A DNA stretch of 64,000 bases from Clarkia xantiana subsp. parviflora (GCA_036873135.1 JAPTYO010000013.1:20147901-20211900), one strand, 5' to 3'. Positions 1-10,330 are shown, numbered from the stretch's first letter. Translations and numbers: made by a program. Notes: generated from the sequence alone by a model not told the origin.

Positions 1-340
1 CCTCTACGTTCCAACTTTCGGAATCGACTGTCGGGTTTGATGCGTGTATGCTGCGCAACCCCAAGGTCGCAGCCTCGTAAGATCCATCACTTTACCATTC
101 CATAGCTCATATGGTGTCGTGTCCACTTATTTTGAAGGAACAAGGTTTACTACATGAGTTGCAATCAACAACACATCATCCTAAAAGGATATAGGAAGTT
201 GAATTTGCGACATCATGGTTCCGACCATGTCGAAGAAGTGTATGATTAAGATGCTCCACCATACCGTTTCTGTAATGGCGTATTAGGGATCTTTGTTTAG
301 CGGACAATACCACTTTCATTGCATACTCATTCCAAAGGTT
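1..340 (-). pseudogene. Ty1/Copia integrase remnant
   Basis: Read on the minus strand, this stretch gives a decayed Copia integrase core. Around 80-130 it reads TPYELWNGK, then LRPWGCAAY, the block that follows the catalytic Glu in Copia integrases. Around 190-330 it gives broken pieces resembling the GIVS, NGMVE and NHTLL region, in more than one frame. There is no open frame across it and the upstream half of integrase is not recognisable. Orientation matches the minus-strand Copia LTR with a primer site at 11806-12419, so both could belong to one old element later split by the Gypsy insertion at 1222-10325. That link is inference. Confidence 0.55.
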
Positions 341-1216
341 TTGTCCACCTATGATCGTGCATTAGGTTGTCACCTTTTGCTCAAATTTATTCTCCACGAG
401 AAATTACATGAGTAAATTCGAAATGGATATATTTGCAAATGAATGTTTATTTCAAGCTTCAAATCAAAGACTTCTTATTAAATTTGTACTTCGAACCAGT
501 GTGTCCGGTTAATCGATGGACACTAGCGCTACGCGCACTACACGTAGGTGTTACCCATGGTGTAATCTTTTTATTTCCAAAATTTAATTTAATCGGCTTC
601 GCACATGTTCGTCGTTACGATTTAATTATTTTATGGAGTACTAACAATTAATAATAACTAAATCGTTTCTTTTATTTGACCATTTTTCCTGGTCGAAATT
701 TTGGTTCTTAATCCATATATTCAGATTTCGTTCGGATCGATCCATTTGACCGGGTCGATAGATTGATAAGCAAATTGTACTTTGAATAGAATTGTACTCG
801 GCCTTAATAACAATTACTTTATTCTATCATCTGAAACACAAATAACCAAAATCATCAATTCAAATGAATGATGAAAGATAAAACGACAATGATAAGGTTC
901 TTGATCTGAAGGTCGCGTTTTCGATCCTTGCTCATCGCACAGATAATCGAGAACTCTGAATCATGCCAAACACCACATCTAAACAAATTCACGAGTGAAT
1001 TACATCAGATGATCTGTGTCTGAATAAAACCATTTACAACTTTATATACATGACATACGAGGCGTACTGAGACGCACTTTATCAACAATACTTTGATCCA
1101 CCGGATATTCGTTTAGGACCTCTGTGGTCCGGTTCTCTCCATGATACACGGAAATCATGGTTGACTTCCCTCGATGTTCCGTGGTGATTCATGAAATTGG
1201 TCTCCCTCCTACCCTA
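341..1216. other. unassigned non-coding DNA left of Tat-A
   Basis: No convincing gene. The 72-aa frame at 433-651 has no recognisable motif. The stretch is AT-rich and has gcgc/ggtcg words like those at 10910-11240. It is the left flank of the Tat-A insertion, which ends at the target duplication GTTAT (1217-1221), and it continues at 10331. Confidence 0.4.
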
Positions 1217-1221
1217 GTTAT

Positions 1222-1985
1222 TGATGGATATACGCCCAATTTGAACCCGTTGACTTCTGAATCGTTTTATTTTGATCACCCCGTCAATGATTGTAAATCG
1301 AAACTTCGACCCAAACACCCCGCGGAAACGCCAACGGTCCGGACGAGGCCAAAATACTCGTCCGGACCGAGGCAAACTCACCTAGGTGAGGTCGGGTGGC
1401 CACACCCGACCTCCGCTAGGGGAGATAGGGTTGGCCAACCCTATCTTCCCTAGGGAGGGGTTGGGTGGCCACACCCAACCCCTACCCTTGGGGGTCGGAT
1501 TTTCTCCCACCCCAAGGGTCCCGGCACCGCTTCCCGACTCCGATACTCAGTTTATTTCCGCCAACCTCTCCATGCTTTAAGGTTTTAATTACGAGATTAA
1601 GGGCAAATTAACTGTGTTTAAAGATTAACGATGTCATTAAGCCACCTTAATGACACCGTTGCCTATAAATACAACCTTTCCACCATTCATTTGATCATCT
1701 TGGCTAAGCATGCAATTTAGCTCTGACATCTCTCTAGCTTTATCTCTCTAAAAAGTATCGTACTGACTTAGGCATCGAAGAGGGTACATCAAGCACCACC
1801 CTCCCCCCCCCCCCCCCTCCGTGCTTGATATTGCCCCTCTTGCAGGGCACGTGGAGAAGAGAATGCGAAGGACAGAAGGACACAGATCAGAACGACAGGA
1901 CTTAGGAGCACCGAACCCGCAGTTTCACCAGTGAGGAATAAGGTTTAGGTCGACCGCCCGTTGACCTGAAACTTAGAACCTAACA
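1222..1985 (+). repeat. 5' LTR of Tat-A
   Basis: 764-bp repeat, TG...CA ends, matched by 9534-10325. It holds a TATA box (1664-1670), a C tract (about 1801-1818), the U5 signature from GACTTAGGCATCG to CTCTTGCAGG (about 1765-1847), and a run of imperfect palindromes around 1384-1500. Confidence 0.93.
1664..1670 (+). promoter_or_regulatory. TATA box of Tat-A 5' LTR
   Basis: TATAAAT in a CCTATAAATACAACC context within the LTR, about 100 bp upstream of the conserved GACTTAGGCATCG motif. It fits an LTR core promoter. The copy in the 3' LTR is at 10010-10016. Confidence 0.6.
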
Positions 1986-2005
1986 CATGGTGTCGTCCGT
2001 GGGTT
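1986..2005 (+). other. primer binding site region of Tat-A
   Basis: The sequence directly after the LTR reads CATGGTGTCGTCCGTGGGTT. It resembles the TGGCGCCGTCTGTGGG type seen after Tat LTRs, including 47260-47277 here, with a 2-base offset and several changes. The matching tRNA was not identified. Confidence 0.5.
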
Positions 2006-2036
2006 TCGAATAGAAAGCCCAATTATCACCGACCAG

Positions 2037-3008
2037 ATGGCAAGCGTATATGTCATTCATGGAGGCTATGGAGCTGGAGGAGAGTCAGCAACTGCCAGAG
2101 AAGCGTATATGGCACAATTAGACGACGGCAAACCAAAAGAAGAGCAAGTAGAAAGAAAGAAAGAAGATGTAATACAATTTTCAAGAAGAGACATGGAGCA
2201 TGTGTTGCCAGACAACAAGGATGCCCTAGTCATAACAATGAAGATCACTGATATGGACATTGGAAGAATCCTGGTAGACAGTGGAAGCTCACCTAACATC
2301 ATTAGCAAGAAGGTCCTCAACATACTGGGAGTAAGGCCAAGTAGCATAAAACAGGTTCACTCCCCCTTGGTGGGATTTTCAGGAGAGCCAACATACCCAC
2401 TGGGGGCAGTCACATTACCCGTGACATTGGGGATAGGCCAGAGGCAGTTAAAGATCGATGTCCCTTTCTTCATCACAGAGGAAATGGAGGAATACAATGG
2501 AGTCCTAGGTACCACCACAATCAACAAATGGGGTATGGTGCCATCAACACTATATCAGAAAATGAAATTCCCAACAAGTCAAGGAATAGGAGAAGTAAAG
2601 GGTAACCAGAAGGTTGCAAGGAAATGTGCAAGGATCGCACTAGGCAAGAAGAAAACAACAAAAGAGGTCCTACTAATATATGAGGACCCAAGAGAGGATC
2701 ATGGAAGACCCGCCCCCATGGAGGAATTAAAAGAAATACTCATAGAGGAAGGCAAAAATCGGGACCGCCTTATCTCAGGAAGAGGAAAACCACTTAGTAG
2801 CTTTACTAAGGGAATACAAAGATCTGTTCGCCTGGTCACCAAGCGATATGCCAGGAATATCAAAAGAAGTAATTTCACACAAGCTCAATATAGACGCGGC
2901 AACGCGACCAATAACACAAAAGGTAAGGCCAATGGGAGGAAGCAAAAAGATAGCTATCCAGGAAGAAGTGGAAAAGCTATTGAAAGCAAATTTCATCAAG
3001 GAGATTAG
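2037..3008 (+). CDS. pol: Tat-A protease frame with the last residues of gag
   Basis: Retroviral-type aspartic protease of a Gypsy polyprotein; it would cut Gag and Pol in the virus-like particle. The frame opens with VIHGGYGAGG, which in Tat elements marks the end of gag (compare VINVIHGG in the elements at 38893-39867 and 47296-49350). The active site is DSGSS at residues 81-85. The conserved FSGEPTYPLGAVTLPV block and YQKMKFPTSQGIGEVKG follow. True homology ends near 2760; the last 80 residues come from a frame change and are spurious. The gag body and zinc knuckle are absent. Start taken at the first ATG, about 50 bp from the LTR. Confidence 0.8.
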   Translation: MASVYVIHGGYGAGGESATAREAYMAQLDDGKPKEEQVERKKEDVIQFSRRDMEHVLPDNKDALVITMKITDMDIGRILVDSGSSPNIISKKVLNILGVRPSSIKQVHSPLVGFSGEPTYPLGAVTLPVTLGIGQRQLKIDVPFFITEEMEEYNGVLGTTTINKWGMVPSTLYQKMKFPTSQGIGEVKGNQKVARKCARIALGKKKTTKEVLLIYEDPREDHGRPAPMEELKEILIEEGKNRDRLISGRGKPLSSFTKGIQRSVRLVTKRYARNIKRSNFTQAQYRRGNATNNTKGKANGRKQKDSYPGRSGKAIESKFHQGD

Positions 3009-3612
3009 ATTCCAAACATGGGTGGCAAACCCAGTACTGGTAAAGAAGGCGGGAGGAAGTTGGAGAATGTGCATCGATTATCGCGACCTAAACAAAGCAT
3101 GCCCTAAGGACTCACATCCACTACCAAGAATAGATCAGTTAGTGGATGCAACATCAGGTCACCAACTAATGAGCTTCATGGATGCATACTCAGGATATAA
3201 CCAGATAAAAATGGCCCCTGAAGACGCCCCTCACACAGCATTCTACGCTGATAGCGAGATATACCATTACACGGTGATGCCCTTCGGACTCATAAATGCT
3301 GGAGCGACATACCAAAGAATGGTCAACAAAATCTTCGGGGACATGATAGGAAAGACAATGGAGGCATACGTGGACGACATGATCGTCAAATCCAAAGAGA
3401 ACAAAGACCATGTGGAAAACCTTCGCTCAACGTTTGAGAGAATGAGGCAATACCAAGTCCGCCTAAACCCGAAAAAATGTGCATTTGGGGTACAATCAGG
3501 GAAGTTTTTAGGCTTCATGGTAAGTCAGCGAGGCATAGAGGTAAACCCCGAGAAATACAAGCAATTGAAGAAATGCAGTCACCTACGAAGCACAAAGAGG
3601 TTCAACGACTGA
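2775..3612 (+). pseudogene. pol: Tat-A reverse transcriptase
   Basis: Gypsy reverse transcriptase in a different frame from the protease. The open frame has its first ATG at 2848, but homology (LLREYKDLFAWSPSDMPG) begins near 2790, upstream of that ATG, so translation would need the upstream pol frame. Motifs in order: WRMCIDYRDLNKACPKD, FMDAYSGYNQI (first catalytic Asp), MPFGLINAGATYQRMVN and AYVDDMIVKS (catalytic YVDD, about 3366-3377). The frame is lost near 3560, where homology continues in the next segment. Known role: copying element RNA into cDNA. Confidence 0.85.
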
Positions 3613-4706
3613 ATGGGAGGTTGGCAGCTCTTAACAGATTCCTGTCCAAAATAGGAGACAAAGCATTACCCTTCTTTGAGGTACTAAGGGCAAACAAGAA
3701 GTTCGAATGGACACCAAGATGTGAAGAAGCCTTCCAACAACTCAAACAACATCTAAAGACACTACCACCCCTAGCAAAGCCTACGCCAGGGGAGCCCCTC
3801 TACCTCTACATCTCCGTGAGCAACGTAGCAGTAAGCTCGGTACTAATAAAAGAAGAAAACTCTGCACAATTGCCAGTGTACTTCGTAAGTAAAACATTGG
3901 CAAAGTATGAGATCAACTACTTGCCAATAGAAAAGTACCTCTATGCACTGATTATATCAGCAAGGAAGTTGAGACCGTACTTTCATGGGCACGAGGTAAC
4001 AGTCCTCACAGACCAACCATTGAAACACCTCCTCCAAAGACCAGACACATCGGGAAGACTGACCAAATGGGCAATTGAGCTAAGTGAGTTTCGTATTCAC
4101 TTTGCCCCTAGAACAGCTATAAAGGGGCAGTCTCTAGCAGATTTTATTGCCGAATTCACCGGAATTAATCCAGATGAAGACTTGGGAGAAATCAAAACTA
4201 CAAGCGAGGCGAGTAGTAGTCAGGAGAAACAACCAGAAGAGTTATGGGAGATGCATACCGATGGGTCATCCAACGGGGGAGGTTCAGGTGCAGGCCTCCT
4301 ATTATACCCGCCAAGTAGGGATACACCTCTGCGCTATGCCATGGCACTTACCTTTAAGGCAACTAACAATGAGGCTGAATACGAAGCATTGATAACAGGC
4401 CTGAGAATAGCCAAAGCAGTAGGGGCAAAGCACCTAAGAGTCAAGTGTGATTCTCAACTAGTTGTCAACCAAGTGAAAGGAATCTACACTGCAAAGTCTG
4501 AAAACATGCAGAAGTACTTACAGCAAGCCAGGGACCTAATAAAAAGCTTCCAAAGCTTCGACATTGAGTCAGTCCCAAGAGAACAAAACCAAGAGGCGGA
4601 CGCCTTGAGCAATAGCCCTAGGGGCAGAAGCAGGCAAAGAGGTTCACTTTGTAGAGCAAAGAATGCAATCAGTGATAGAACAAATGGAGGCTTTAGTAAT
4701 AGATGA
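3555..4706 (+). pseudogene. pol: Tat-A RNase H and second archaeal-type RNase H
   Basis: Open frame 3477-4706; real homology starts near 3560 with EEMQSPTKHKEVQRLNGRLAA. The first RNase H-like domain contains PFFEVLRANKKFEW, YFVSKTLA and YLYALIISARKLRPYF. After a linker comes a second RNase H: MHTDGSSNGGGSGAG (first Asp), TNNEAEYEALITGL (Glu), CDSQLVVNQVKG (Asp) and REQNQEADALS (last Asp). Two RNase H domains are a hallmark of Tat and related lineages. The frame is lost near 4615; the terminal residues are spurious. Confidence 0.82.
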
Positions 4707-4947
4707 AGGAGAAGCCTGGATGACCCCAATGCGTCAGTACATCATGGAAGGAAAACTCCCAAAGGATAAGGTAGAGGCAGTCAAGATTGAAAGGATGGCT
4801 AGAAATTATGCAGTGATGGATAATGAACTCTACAATAAAGGGTACTCCACACCCTTCCTCAAATGCATAACATACCCAGAAATAGAGAGAATACTTGCAG
4901 AACTCCATGAAGGAGATGCGGGTGCCATGAAGGAGCACGATCAATAA
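4663..4947 (+). pseudogene. pol: Tat-A integrase, N-terminal segment
   Basis: Continues the polyprotein after a frame change: the linker MDNELYNKGYSTPFLKC and the first His of the HHCC zinc-binding domain in ELHEGDAGA. The frame then breaks near 4930, where the second His region (HEGARSIIR-type) should be. The CxxC half of the finger lies in the next frame at 4986-5237. Confidence 0.75.
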
Positions 4948-4985
4948 TCCGAAAGGTCTACAACCTAGGATACTATTGGCCATCA

Positions 4986-5237
4986 ATGAGCAAAGAAGCA
5001 GCAGACTTGGTACAAAAATGTGATCACTGCCAAAGGTACTCCAGAAATATAACAGCCCCAGCAGCAAAGCTAAGTTCCATCTCAGGAGCCTGGCCATTTG
5101 CACAGTGGGGGATTGATCTGATAGGCCCCCTACCAAGAACAAAAGGGCAGAGATTGAATAATAGTAGCAATAGACTACTTCTCCAAGTGGATAGAAGCAA
5201 AGGCAATGGGAAAGACAACAGACGAGCAAATCGTTAA
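4986..5237 (+). pseudogene. pol: Tat-A integrase, zinc finger CxxC and first catalytic Asp
   Basis: Reads YYWPSMSKEAADL, CDHCQRY (CxxC of the HHCC finger), then WPFAQWGIDLIGPLPRTKGQ with the first catalytic Asp of the DDE core. A further frame change near 5150 moves the rest of the core to 5206-5946. Confidence 0.75.
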
Positions 5238-5946
5238 CTTCATTCAATCTCACATTGTCTCGAGATACGGAGTCCCAAAAGCAATAATAAGTGATAATGG
5301 CCCACAATTCAAGAGCAAGAAACTGCAATGGTATTGTGAAAGGCTGAATATAGAGCACCGCTTCGCATCAGTAAAACACCCTCAGACAAACGGGCAAGTA
5401 GAGTCGGCAAATAAAATAGTGCTAGACGGTCTAAAGAAACGACTCCATGCTACCAAGGGAAGTTGGGTAGATGAGCTGGAAAATGTTCTATGGGCAGTGC
5501 GGACAACACCAAAGATAGCCACAGGAGAAACACCATTCGGCCTAGTATACGGAACCGAAGCGGTGGCACCAGCAGAAATGGCTGTATCATCACTAAGAAC
5601 CACGTACTTTGAAGAGCATGAGAACAACAAAGCAAGGCTCTTAGACTTAGACCTTGTGGATGATAAAAGATGGAACTCAGAGGAAGCACAGGCACGAATG
5701 CGCCTTGTATCCGCAAGATATTACAACCGCCAAGTCAAGGAGAGGCAATTCCACATAGGAGAACTAGTACTCAGAAAGAACGAGTTCTCACACTTAGACC
5801 AAGTCAGAAAATTATCTCCAAAGTGGGAAGGGCCGTATAAGATAGCATCAGTTCCATACGCAAATGCTTACCGCCTAGAGGATGGGGACGGGTATATCTC
5901 CACAAACACCTTCAGTGGAGAACACCTAAAGAAGTACTACGTCTAA
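5206..5946 (+). pseudogene. pol: Tat-A integrase, catalytic core and C-terminal domain
   Basis: 246-aa open frame with the second catalytic Asp in ISDNGPQF and the Glu in NGQVESANK, keeping the DD35E layout. WAVRTTPK and ETPFGLVYGTEAVAP follow, then the Gypsy C-terminal block LSPKWEGPYKIASV and a terminal GEHLKKYYV. The stop at 5944-5946 ends pol. This is the longest undamaged part of Tat-A pol, but it lacks its own start. Confidence 0.82.
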
Positions 5947-6236
5947 GAAGACAGCACAAACAAATGACCATATCCTTGGAGTTATCTCAAGTCATTACAT
6001 ATAATTATTTAAGTTTTCCAAAAACAACTTTTGAGAAGGAGAACTCAAGAAGTTACTCCGACTCTACAACTATCTTTGATTTCCTCCAAAGGGTATCTTG
6101 ATCCACCCAAGACACCCCAAGTGTACATAAAGCTTGAATGCTCCTAATGAAGTAGAAGTTACTCAAAAGTATTTTTCAAAGAAGGTGGTGAAACAATCAT
6201 TATGTTATCCTTACACAGATATGACATCCAAGTCAG
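5947..6236 (+). other. Tat-A 3' region, before the repeat array
   Basis: Non-coding, between the pol stop and the tandem repeats. CTCAAGATACG-type words already appear, so the array may have decayed leading copies here. Confidence 0.5.
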
Positions 6237-6760
6237 CAACACCCTCAACGCCCCCAAGAGCGTATCTTGAGAGTAGTTTTCATACTACGACCTTCGACGC
6301 CCCCAAGACCGTATCTTGAGAGTAGTCTTCATACTACGACCTTCGACGCCCCCAAGAGCGTATCTTGAGAGTGGTTTTCAAAAACTACGAATTTCGACGC
6401 CCCCAAGAGCGTATCTTGAGAGTGGTTTCTAAAAACTACGACCTTCGACGCCCCCAAGAGCGTATCTTGAGGTAGATTTTAAACTACCAGATTCGACGCC
6501 CCCAAGAGCGTATCTTGAGGTAGATTTCAAACTACCAGATTCGACGTCCACCAGGAGCGTATCTTTGGTCTAACTTGTGCCCTCCAGGAGCCTATCCTGT
6601 GAAACGTTAAGTGCCCTCCGAGAGCCAGTCTCATGAACAGTTTTCGACGCCCACCAGGAGCGTATTTTTGGTCTAACTACTGGTGCCCTCCGAGAGCCTG
6701 TCTCGTGAACATATTCGACGCCCACCAAGAGCGTATCTTTGGTCTAACAGTACCATATAT
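6237..6760 (+). repeat. about 50-bp tandem repeat array of Tat-A
   Basis: About ten copies of a unit built on CGACGCCCCCAAGAGCGTAT followed by CTTGAGAGTAGTTTT, period 45-52 bp. The first six copies are close. Later copies shift to GACGCCCACCAGGAGCGTAT and alternate with GTGCCCTCCGAGAGCC. It lies between integrase and the antisense gene, the usual place for hypervariable repeats in Tat elements. Confidence 0.9.
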
Positions 6761-7353
6761 ATCATTCAAAGGGTAACAGAAGGGATCATCGCACCATACT
6801 ATGAAGGATTCCACGATAAAATAATTGCAACGCAAAGATTGTACGAAGAACACATAATGTTTTTTCTTGATGAAATAGCAGGTATGATGATGAAGGAAAA
6901 CACCAGAGAAACGCAAAGAAAAGGAAGCACCAGAAAGGGAAGGGTCCATAACCAAAGAACTACACATAAAGGCACAAGAGGTTATCATGAAAAGGGGAGA
7001 TAAACACCCCGCCATGCATGCCATAAGTAAAGACACAAGTGTCAAACAAAGACGGAAAAAATAGGAAATGTGGAGTTTCAAACTCTAAAGACAAGTGCAA
7101 CTCACCATCAAGAAGAGTAGTAGGAAGACACCACAAGAAGGAACCCTTGATAAACTCAATAAAGAAAGATGAATACAAGTTCAAGACTACTTCATAGACA
7201 CTTCAGCCAAGCAACATTAATGAGAAGTAAAGTAACGACACAACCGATAAAGACAAGCATAAAGAAGCTAGAAGGCAAAGAGGAGAAGTACGACCCAAAT
7301 TAAGAGAAACCCCAAACCACAAACTCGCGAAACCACCACAAGAGATAGGTGTA
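6761..7353 (+). other. Tat-A 3' region, between array and antisense gene
   Basis: AG-rich, non-coding. The short frames here (for example 6683-7003) begin inside the tandem repeat and show no motif, so I do not call them. It would hold the 3' end of a transcript of the antisense gene. Confidence 0.45.
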
Positions 7354-8424
7354 CTACTTCCTCATCTTGGCAATATGCCTAACAGCGAAGTCAGACAAAT
7401 CACCAAGTTGAGAAAAAGGAAAGTTAGGAGCAATCATGTACATGAGCTCAAGAATCGCCTTTAAAGAAATACGCTTAGCCACAGAGCAGTGAACATCGAT
7501 AGCAGCCTGATAAGAGGAGGAAGCCTTATACTCAGCGACAGCACACCCTTTCTCCTCCACACGAAACATCTCCTCAAGGGACACCAACTCAGCAGCCCGA
7601 AGTACTTCATCGCGATAAGACTTTTGTCTTAAGGCTTCAATCTCTTCTTTAAGAAAGGCAATACGACTCTCCAAATCTCGGCGCTGCAAATCCATGATAC
7701 GACTACGCTCCAAACAACTAATAAGCTCAGAACTAAGGGAGACACAAGTGTCCTCGTGCAACTTCTTCTCCTCAGCAAGATCAATAACAAGGGCAGACAA
7801 ATTAAAAAGGTCGGCAATACCCTGCGACAAAAACAAAGGGTGAGACAGATAAAGCATGAAAAAGAAATGTCTTAAAGGATAACACGGTTAAGAAAAGTTA
7901 TAGAAGCATAGCGAGCCAACACATCATGAGCCAGTTCATAAGCTGCCTCTGACCCTTTAGAAGGGGGCACACGATCTGCAAGAGGAATAGCAGACTGCAG
8001 AACACGAACTCCAACCTCAGGAGTTTGTAAAGAAGATTGATTGTCAAAACGAGCCCCACGCCCATAATAAGGCGCCCACTCAGACCCAACAATTCCATCA
8101 ACAGGAGGACGAGACAGCTCCTTTCGACTCAAACGCGGAAGACGAAGTCTACCTACAACAAGATACAGAGTAAACACCAATATACACTAAGAAAACTCAG
8201 ACATTCCAGGACTTACCAAACAAGGGAGAAGGAAAAGATGGCTCCCGGACCCTCGATTGGGGGGCATCAATATAAAAAGAAGATGGTGCCCTAACATCAC
8301 CACCGCCCTTACCTCCAATTAGAGGACACCTCCCCGCACCATAAAAAACCGATCTTTTTGCAATCGAAGGTCCGGTCCCGGAGTTAAATACTCCCACCCG
8401 TACTGGCCTCTTACTCCTCATCAA
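7354..8424 (-). CDS. antisense gene of Tat-A, 3' part (at least three exons)
   Basis: Minus-strand gene inside plus-strand Tat-A. Proposed exons: 8424-8217, 8152-7884, 7821-7354. The introns have donor GTAAGT and acceptor TTGTTGTAG, then donor GTTATC and acceptor TCGCAG. Exon 2 carries TPEVGVRVLQSAIPLADRV. Exon 3 is mostly a predicted coiled coil (LEEKKLHED to KEEIEALRQK), then APNFPFSQLGDLSDFAVRHI and a stop at 7354. The order matches the antisense gene of Tat-F (34068-36434: PEVGVRVL; APGFPFNRLGPYAEFAVGHV), and both shared introns have the same phase. The N-terminal domain seen in Tat-F is missing, so this copy is truncated. Antisense frames are known in Tat elements such as Grande; their function is unknown. 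The exon limits are my inference. Confidence 0.55.
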
Positions 8425-8559
8425 TTACCGGGGAGAGCTGCTGATCGAAAAAACGCAAGCTTAGCCCAAGAAAAATAGAAAACGGACAGTAGAGACAAGA
8501 TGAAACTCATTTTCCTAAAACGACGAGTACAAAATCAAAAGGTAAGAATAGAAAGATGA

Positions 8560-8735
8560 TATGGGAAGACCCCACTGGCCAATAAGCAGAGGTAGGGGGG
8601 CAAGGGGAGATAGTTATAACCCCCAGCATAGAGAGACCCCACTGGCCAACAAGCAGAGGCAGGGGGGCAAGGGGAGATAGTTATAACCCCAGTATAGAAG
8701 ACCCCACGCGCCAGTAAGCAGAAACACGGGGGCAA
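8560..8735. repeat. about 70-bp tandem repeat, 2.5 copies
   Basis: Unit with GACCCCACTGGCCAATAAGC, AGAGGTAGGGGGGCAAGG and GGAGATAGTTATAACCCC, seen at about 8570, 8635 and 8700. It lies where the upstream part of the antisense gene would be expected and may have replaced it. Confidence 0.8.
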
Positions 8736-9520
8736 GAGGATGAACCAAACAGGACTATATCACCACGAAGACCCGCAAACCAAGAAACAAGACAAGTAAA
8801 GAAACGATTAAAGGGGAGGCGGGATTACGTCTCCCAAAAGCAACGCTTACACAAAGCAAAAGGCACGTACCTCAATACGACACGCGTCCCAAGAAACGAA
8901 TCCAACCAAGGATCATAACCGCCTAAAAGAAAAGGAAAAGAGAAAAGGACAACGAGAATGAGGTAATCACTTACCCCTTTTATAGTACAAGAGAATAGGG
9001 TTTTTTCTAAAACCGCCAAATCGACACCGTTGATTTTTAGAAAGGAAAAATTCAAGGGTCAGATTTAAAAACTGATACCCCTAGTTCCCATTAACCGCGG
9101 TTAAACTCACACCTACCACAGTTAGTATTCTATGGGTATATTTTTAAGCATCCCATACTTAGAAAAAATTTAGACCAAAATTAAATTTTTTCTCCACTTA
9201 GACTTATCCCGGCATGGAATTGAAGCATGGACTCGTTTAACTGTATTCATATTGCATCCCCACGCGAGCGTATATTTTCCAAGTATACACCCATGGCGGG
9301 GATAGGTTTATTATTTCCATCTTAGACGGACACGTGCTTGGACACGTGTCCATGCTATTCTAACATTTACAATCCCTCTATCTTATAAGACAGGGGGCAG
9401 AGTCAGAGACACACATCCATGGGTAAGTAAGGATTCCGACAAAAGGTAAAATCCCGGCTTCAAATTGCGCGTGTCATACCATCCTAAAATAGAGTCAATC
9501 AAGGGTCAGGCCATTGGTTG
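8736..9520 (+). other. Tat-A 3' region, between antisense gene and PPT
   Basis: Non-coding. In the antisense direction this is the place for a promoter and 5' exons of the antisense gene, but I cannot recognise them. AT-rich around 9130-9200. Confidence 0.4.
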
Positions 9521-9533
9521 ACTCGGGGGCATG
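9521..9533 (+). other. polypurine tract of Tat-A
   Basis: CTCGGGGGCATG directly before the 3' LTR. The same CTCGGGGGCA core lies next to the LTRs of the minus-strand Tat-C (27159-27170) and Tat-F (32476-32487). It would prime plus-strand DNA synthesis. Confidence 0.7.
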
Positions 9534-10325
9534 TGATGGATATACGCCCAATTTGAACCCGTTGACTTCCGAAACGTTTTATTTTGATCACCCCGTCAAT
9601 GATTGTAAATCGAAACTTTGACCCAAACACCCCGCGGAAACGCCAACGGTCCGGACGAGGCCAAAATACTCGTCCGGACCGAGGCAAACTCACCTAGGTG
9701 AGGTCGGGTGGCCACACCCGACCTCCGCTAGGGGAGATCGGGTCAGCCAACCCGATCTCCCCTAGGGGAGATAGGGTTGGCCAACCCTATCTTCCCTAGG
9801 GAGGGGTTGGGTGGCCACACCCAACCCCTACCCTTGGGGGTCGGATTTTCTCCCACCCCAAGGGTCCCGGCACCGCTTCCCGACTCCGATACTCAGTTTA
9901 TTTCCGCCAACCTCTCCATGCTTTAAGGTTTTAATTACGAGATTAAGGGCAAATTAACTGTGTTTAAAGATTAACGATGTCATTAAGCCACCTTAATGAC
10001 ACCGTTGCCTATAAATACAACCTTTCCACCATTCATTTGATCATCTTGGCTAAGCATACAATTTAGCTCTGACATCTCTCTAGCTTTATCTCTCTAAAAA
10101 GTATCGTACTGACTTAGGCATCGGAGAGGGTACATCAAGCACCAACCCCCCCCCCCCCTCCGTGCTTGATATTGCCCCTCTTGCAGGGTACGTGGAGAAG
10201 AGAAGGCGAAGGACAGAAGGACACAGATCAGAACGACAGGACTTAGGAGCACCGAACCGCAGTTTCACCAGTGAGGAATAAGGTTTAGGTCGACCGCCCG
10301 TTGACCTGAAACTTAGAACCTAACA
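9534..10325 (+). repeat. 3' LTR of Tat-A
   Basis: 792-bp copy of 1222-1985. It is longer mainly because of one extra palindromic unit (GATCGGGTCAGCCAACCCGA, about 9737-9770). TATA box at 10010-10016. Followed by the target duplication GTTAC (10326-10330). Confidence 0.93.
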
Positions 10326-10330
10326 GTTAC

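Larger units (their letters stand above)
1222..10325 (+). mobile_element. Tat-A: Ty3/Gypsy Tat-lineage retrotransposon, gag deleted, with an antisense gene
   Basis: Complete LTR-to-LTR element. The LTRs start TGATGGATATACG and end CCTAACA. They are flanked by GTTAT (1217-1221) and GTTAC (10326-10330), a 5-bp duplication with one change. Order: 5' LTR, primer site, protease, reverse transcriptase, RNase H, second (archaeal-type) RNase H, integrase, about 50-bp tandem repeats, antisense gene, polypurine tract, 3' LTR. The two RNase H domains and long 3' region with an antisense frame are known traits of the Tat lineage. The protease frame starts about 50 bp after the LTR, where gag would normally begin, so gag is missing. 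Pol has at least four frame changes, so the copy is dead. The LTRs differ at few positions apart from a palindromic-unit indel, suggesting moderate age. Confidence 0.93.
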
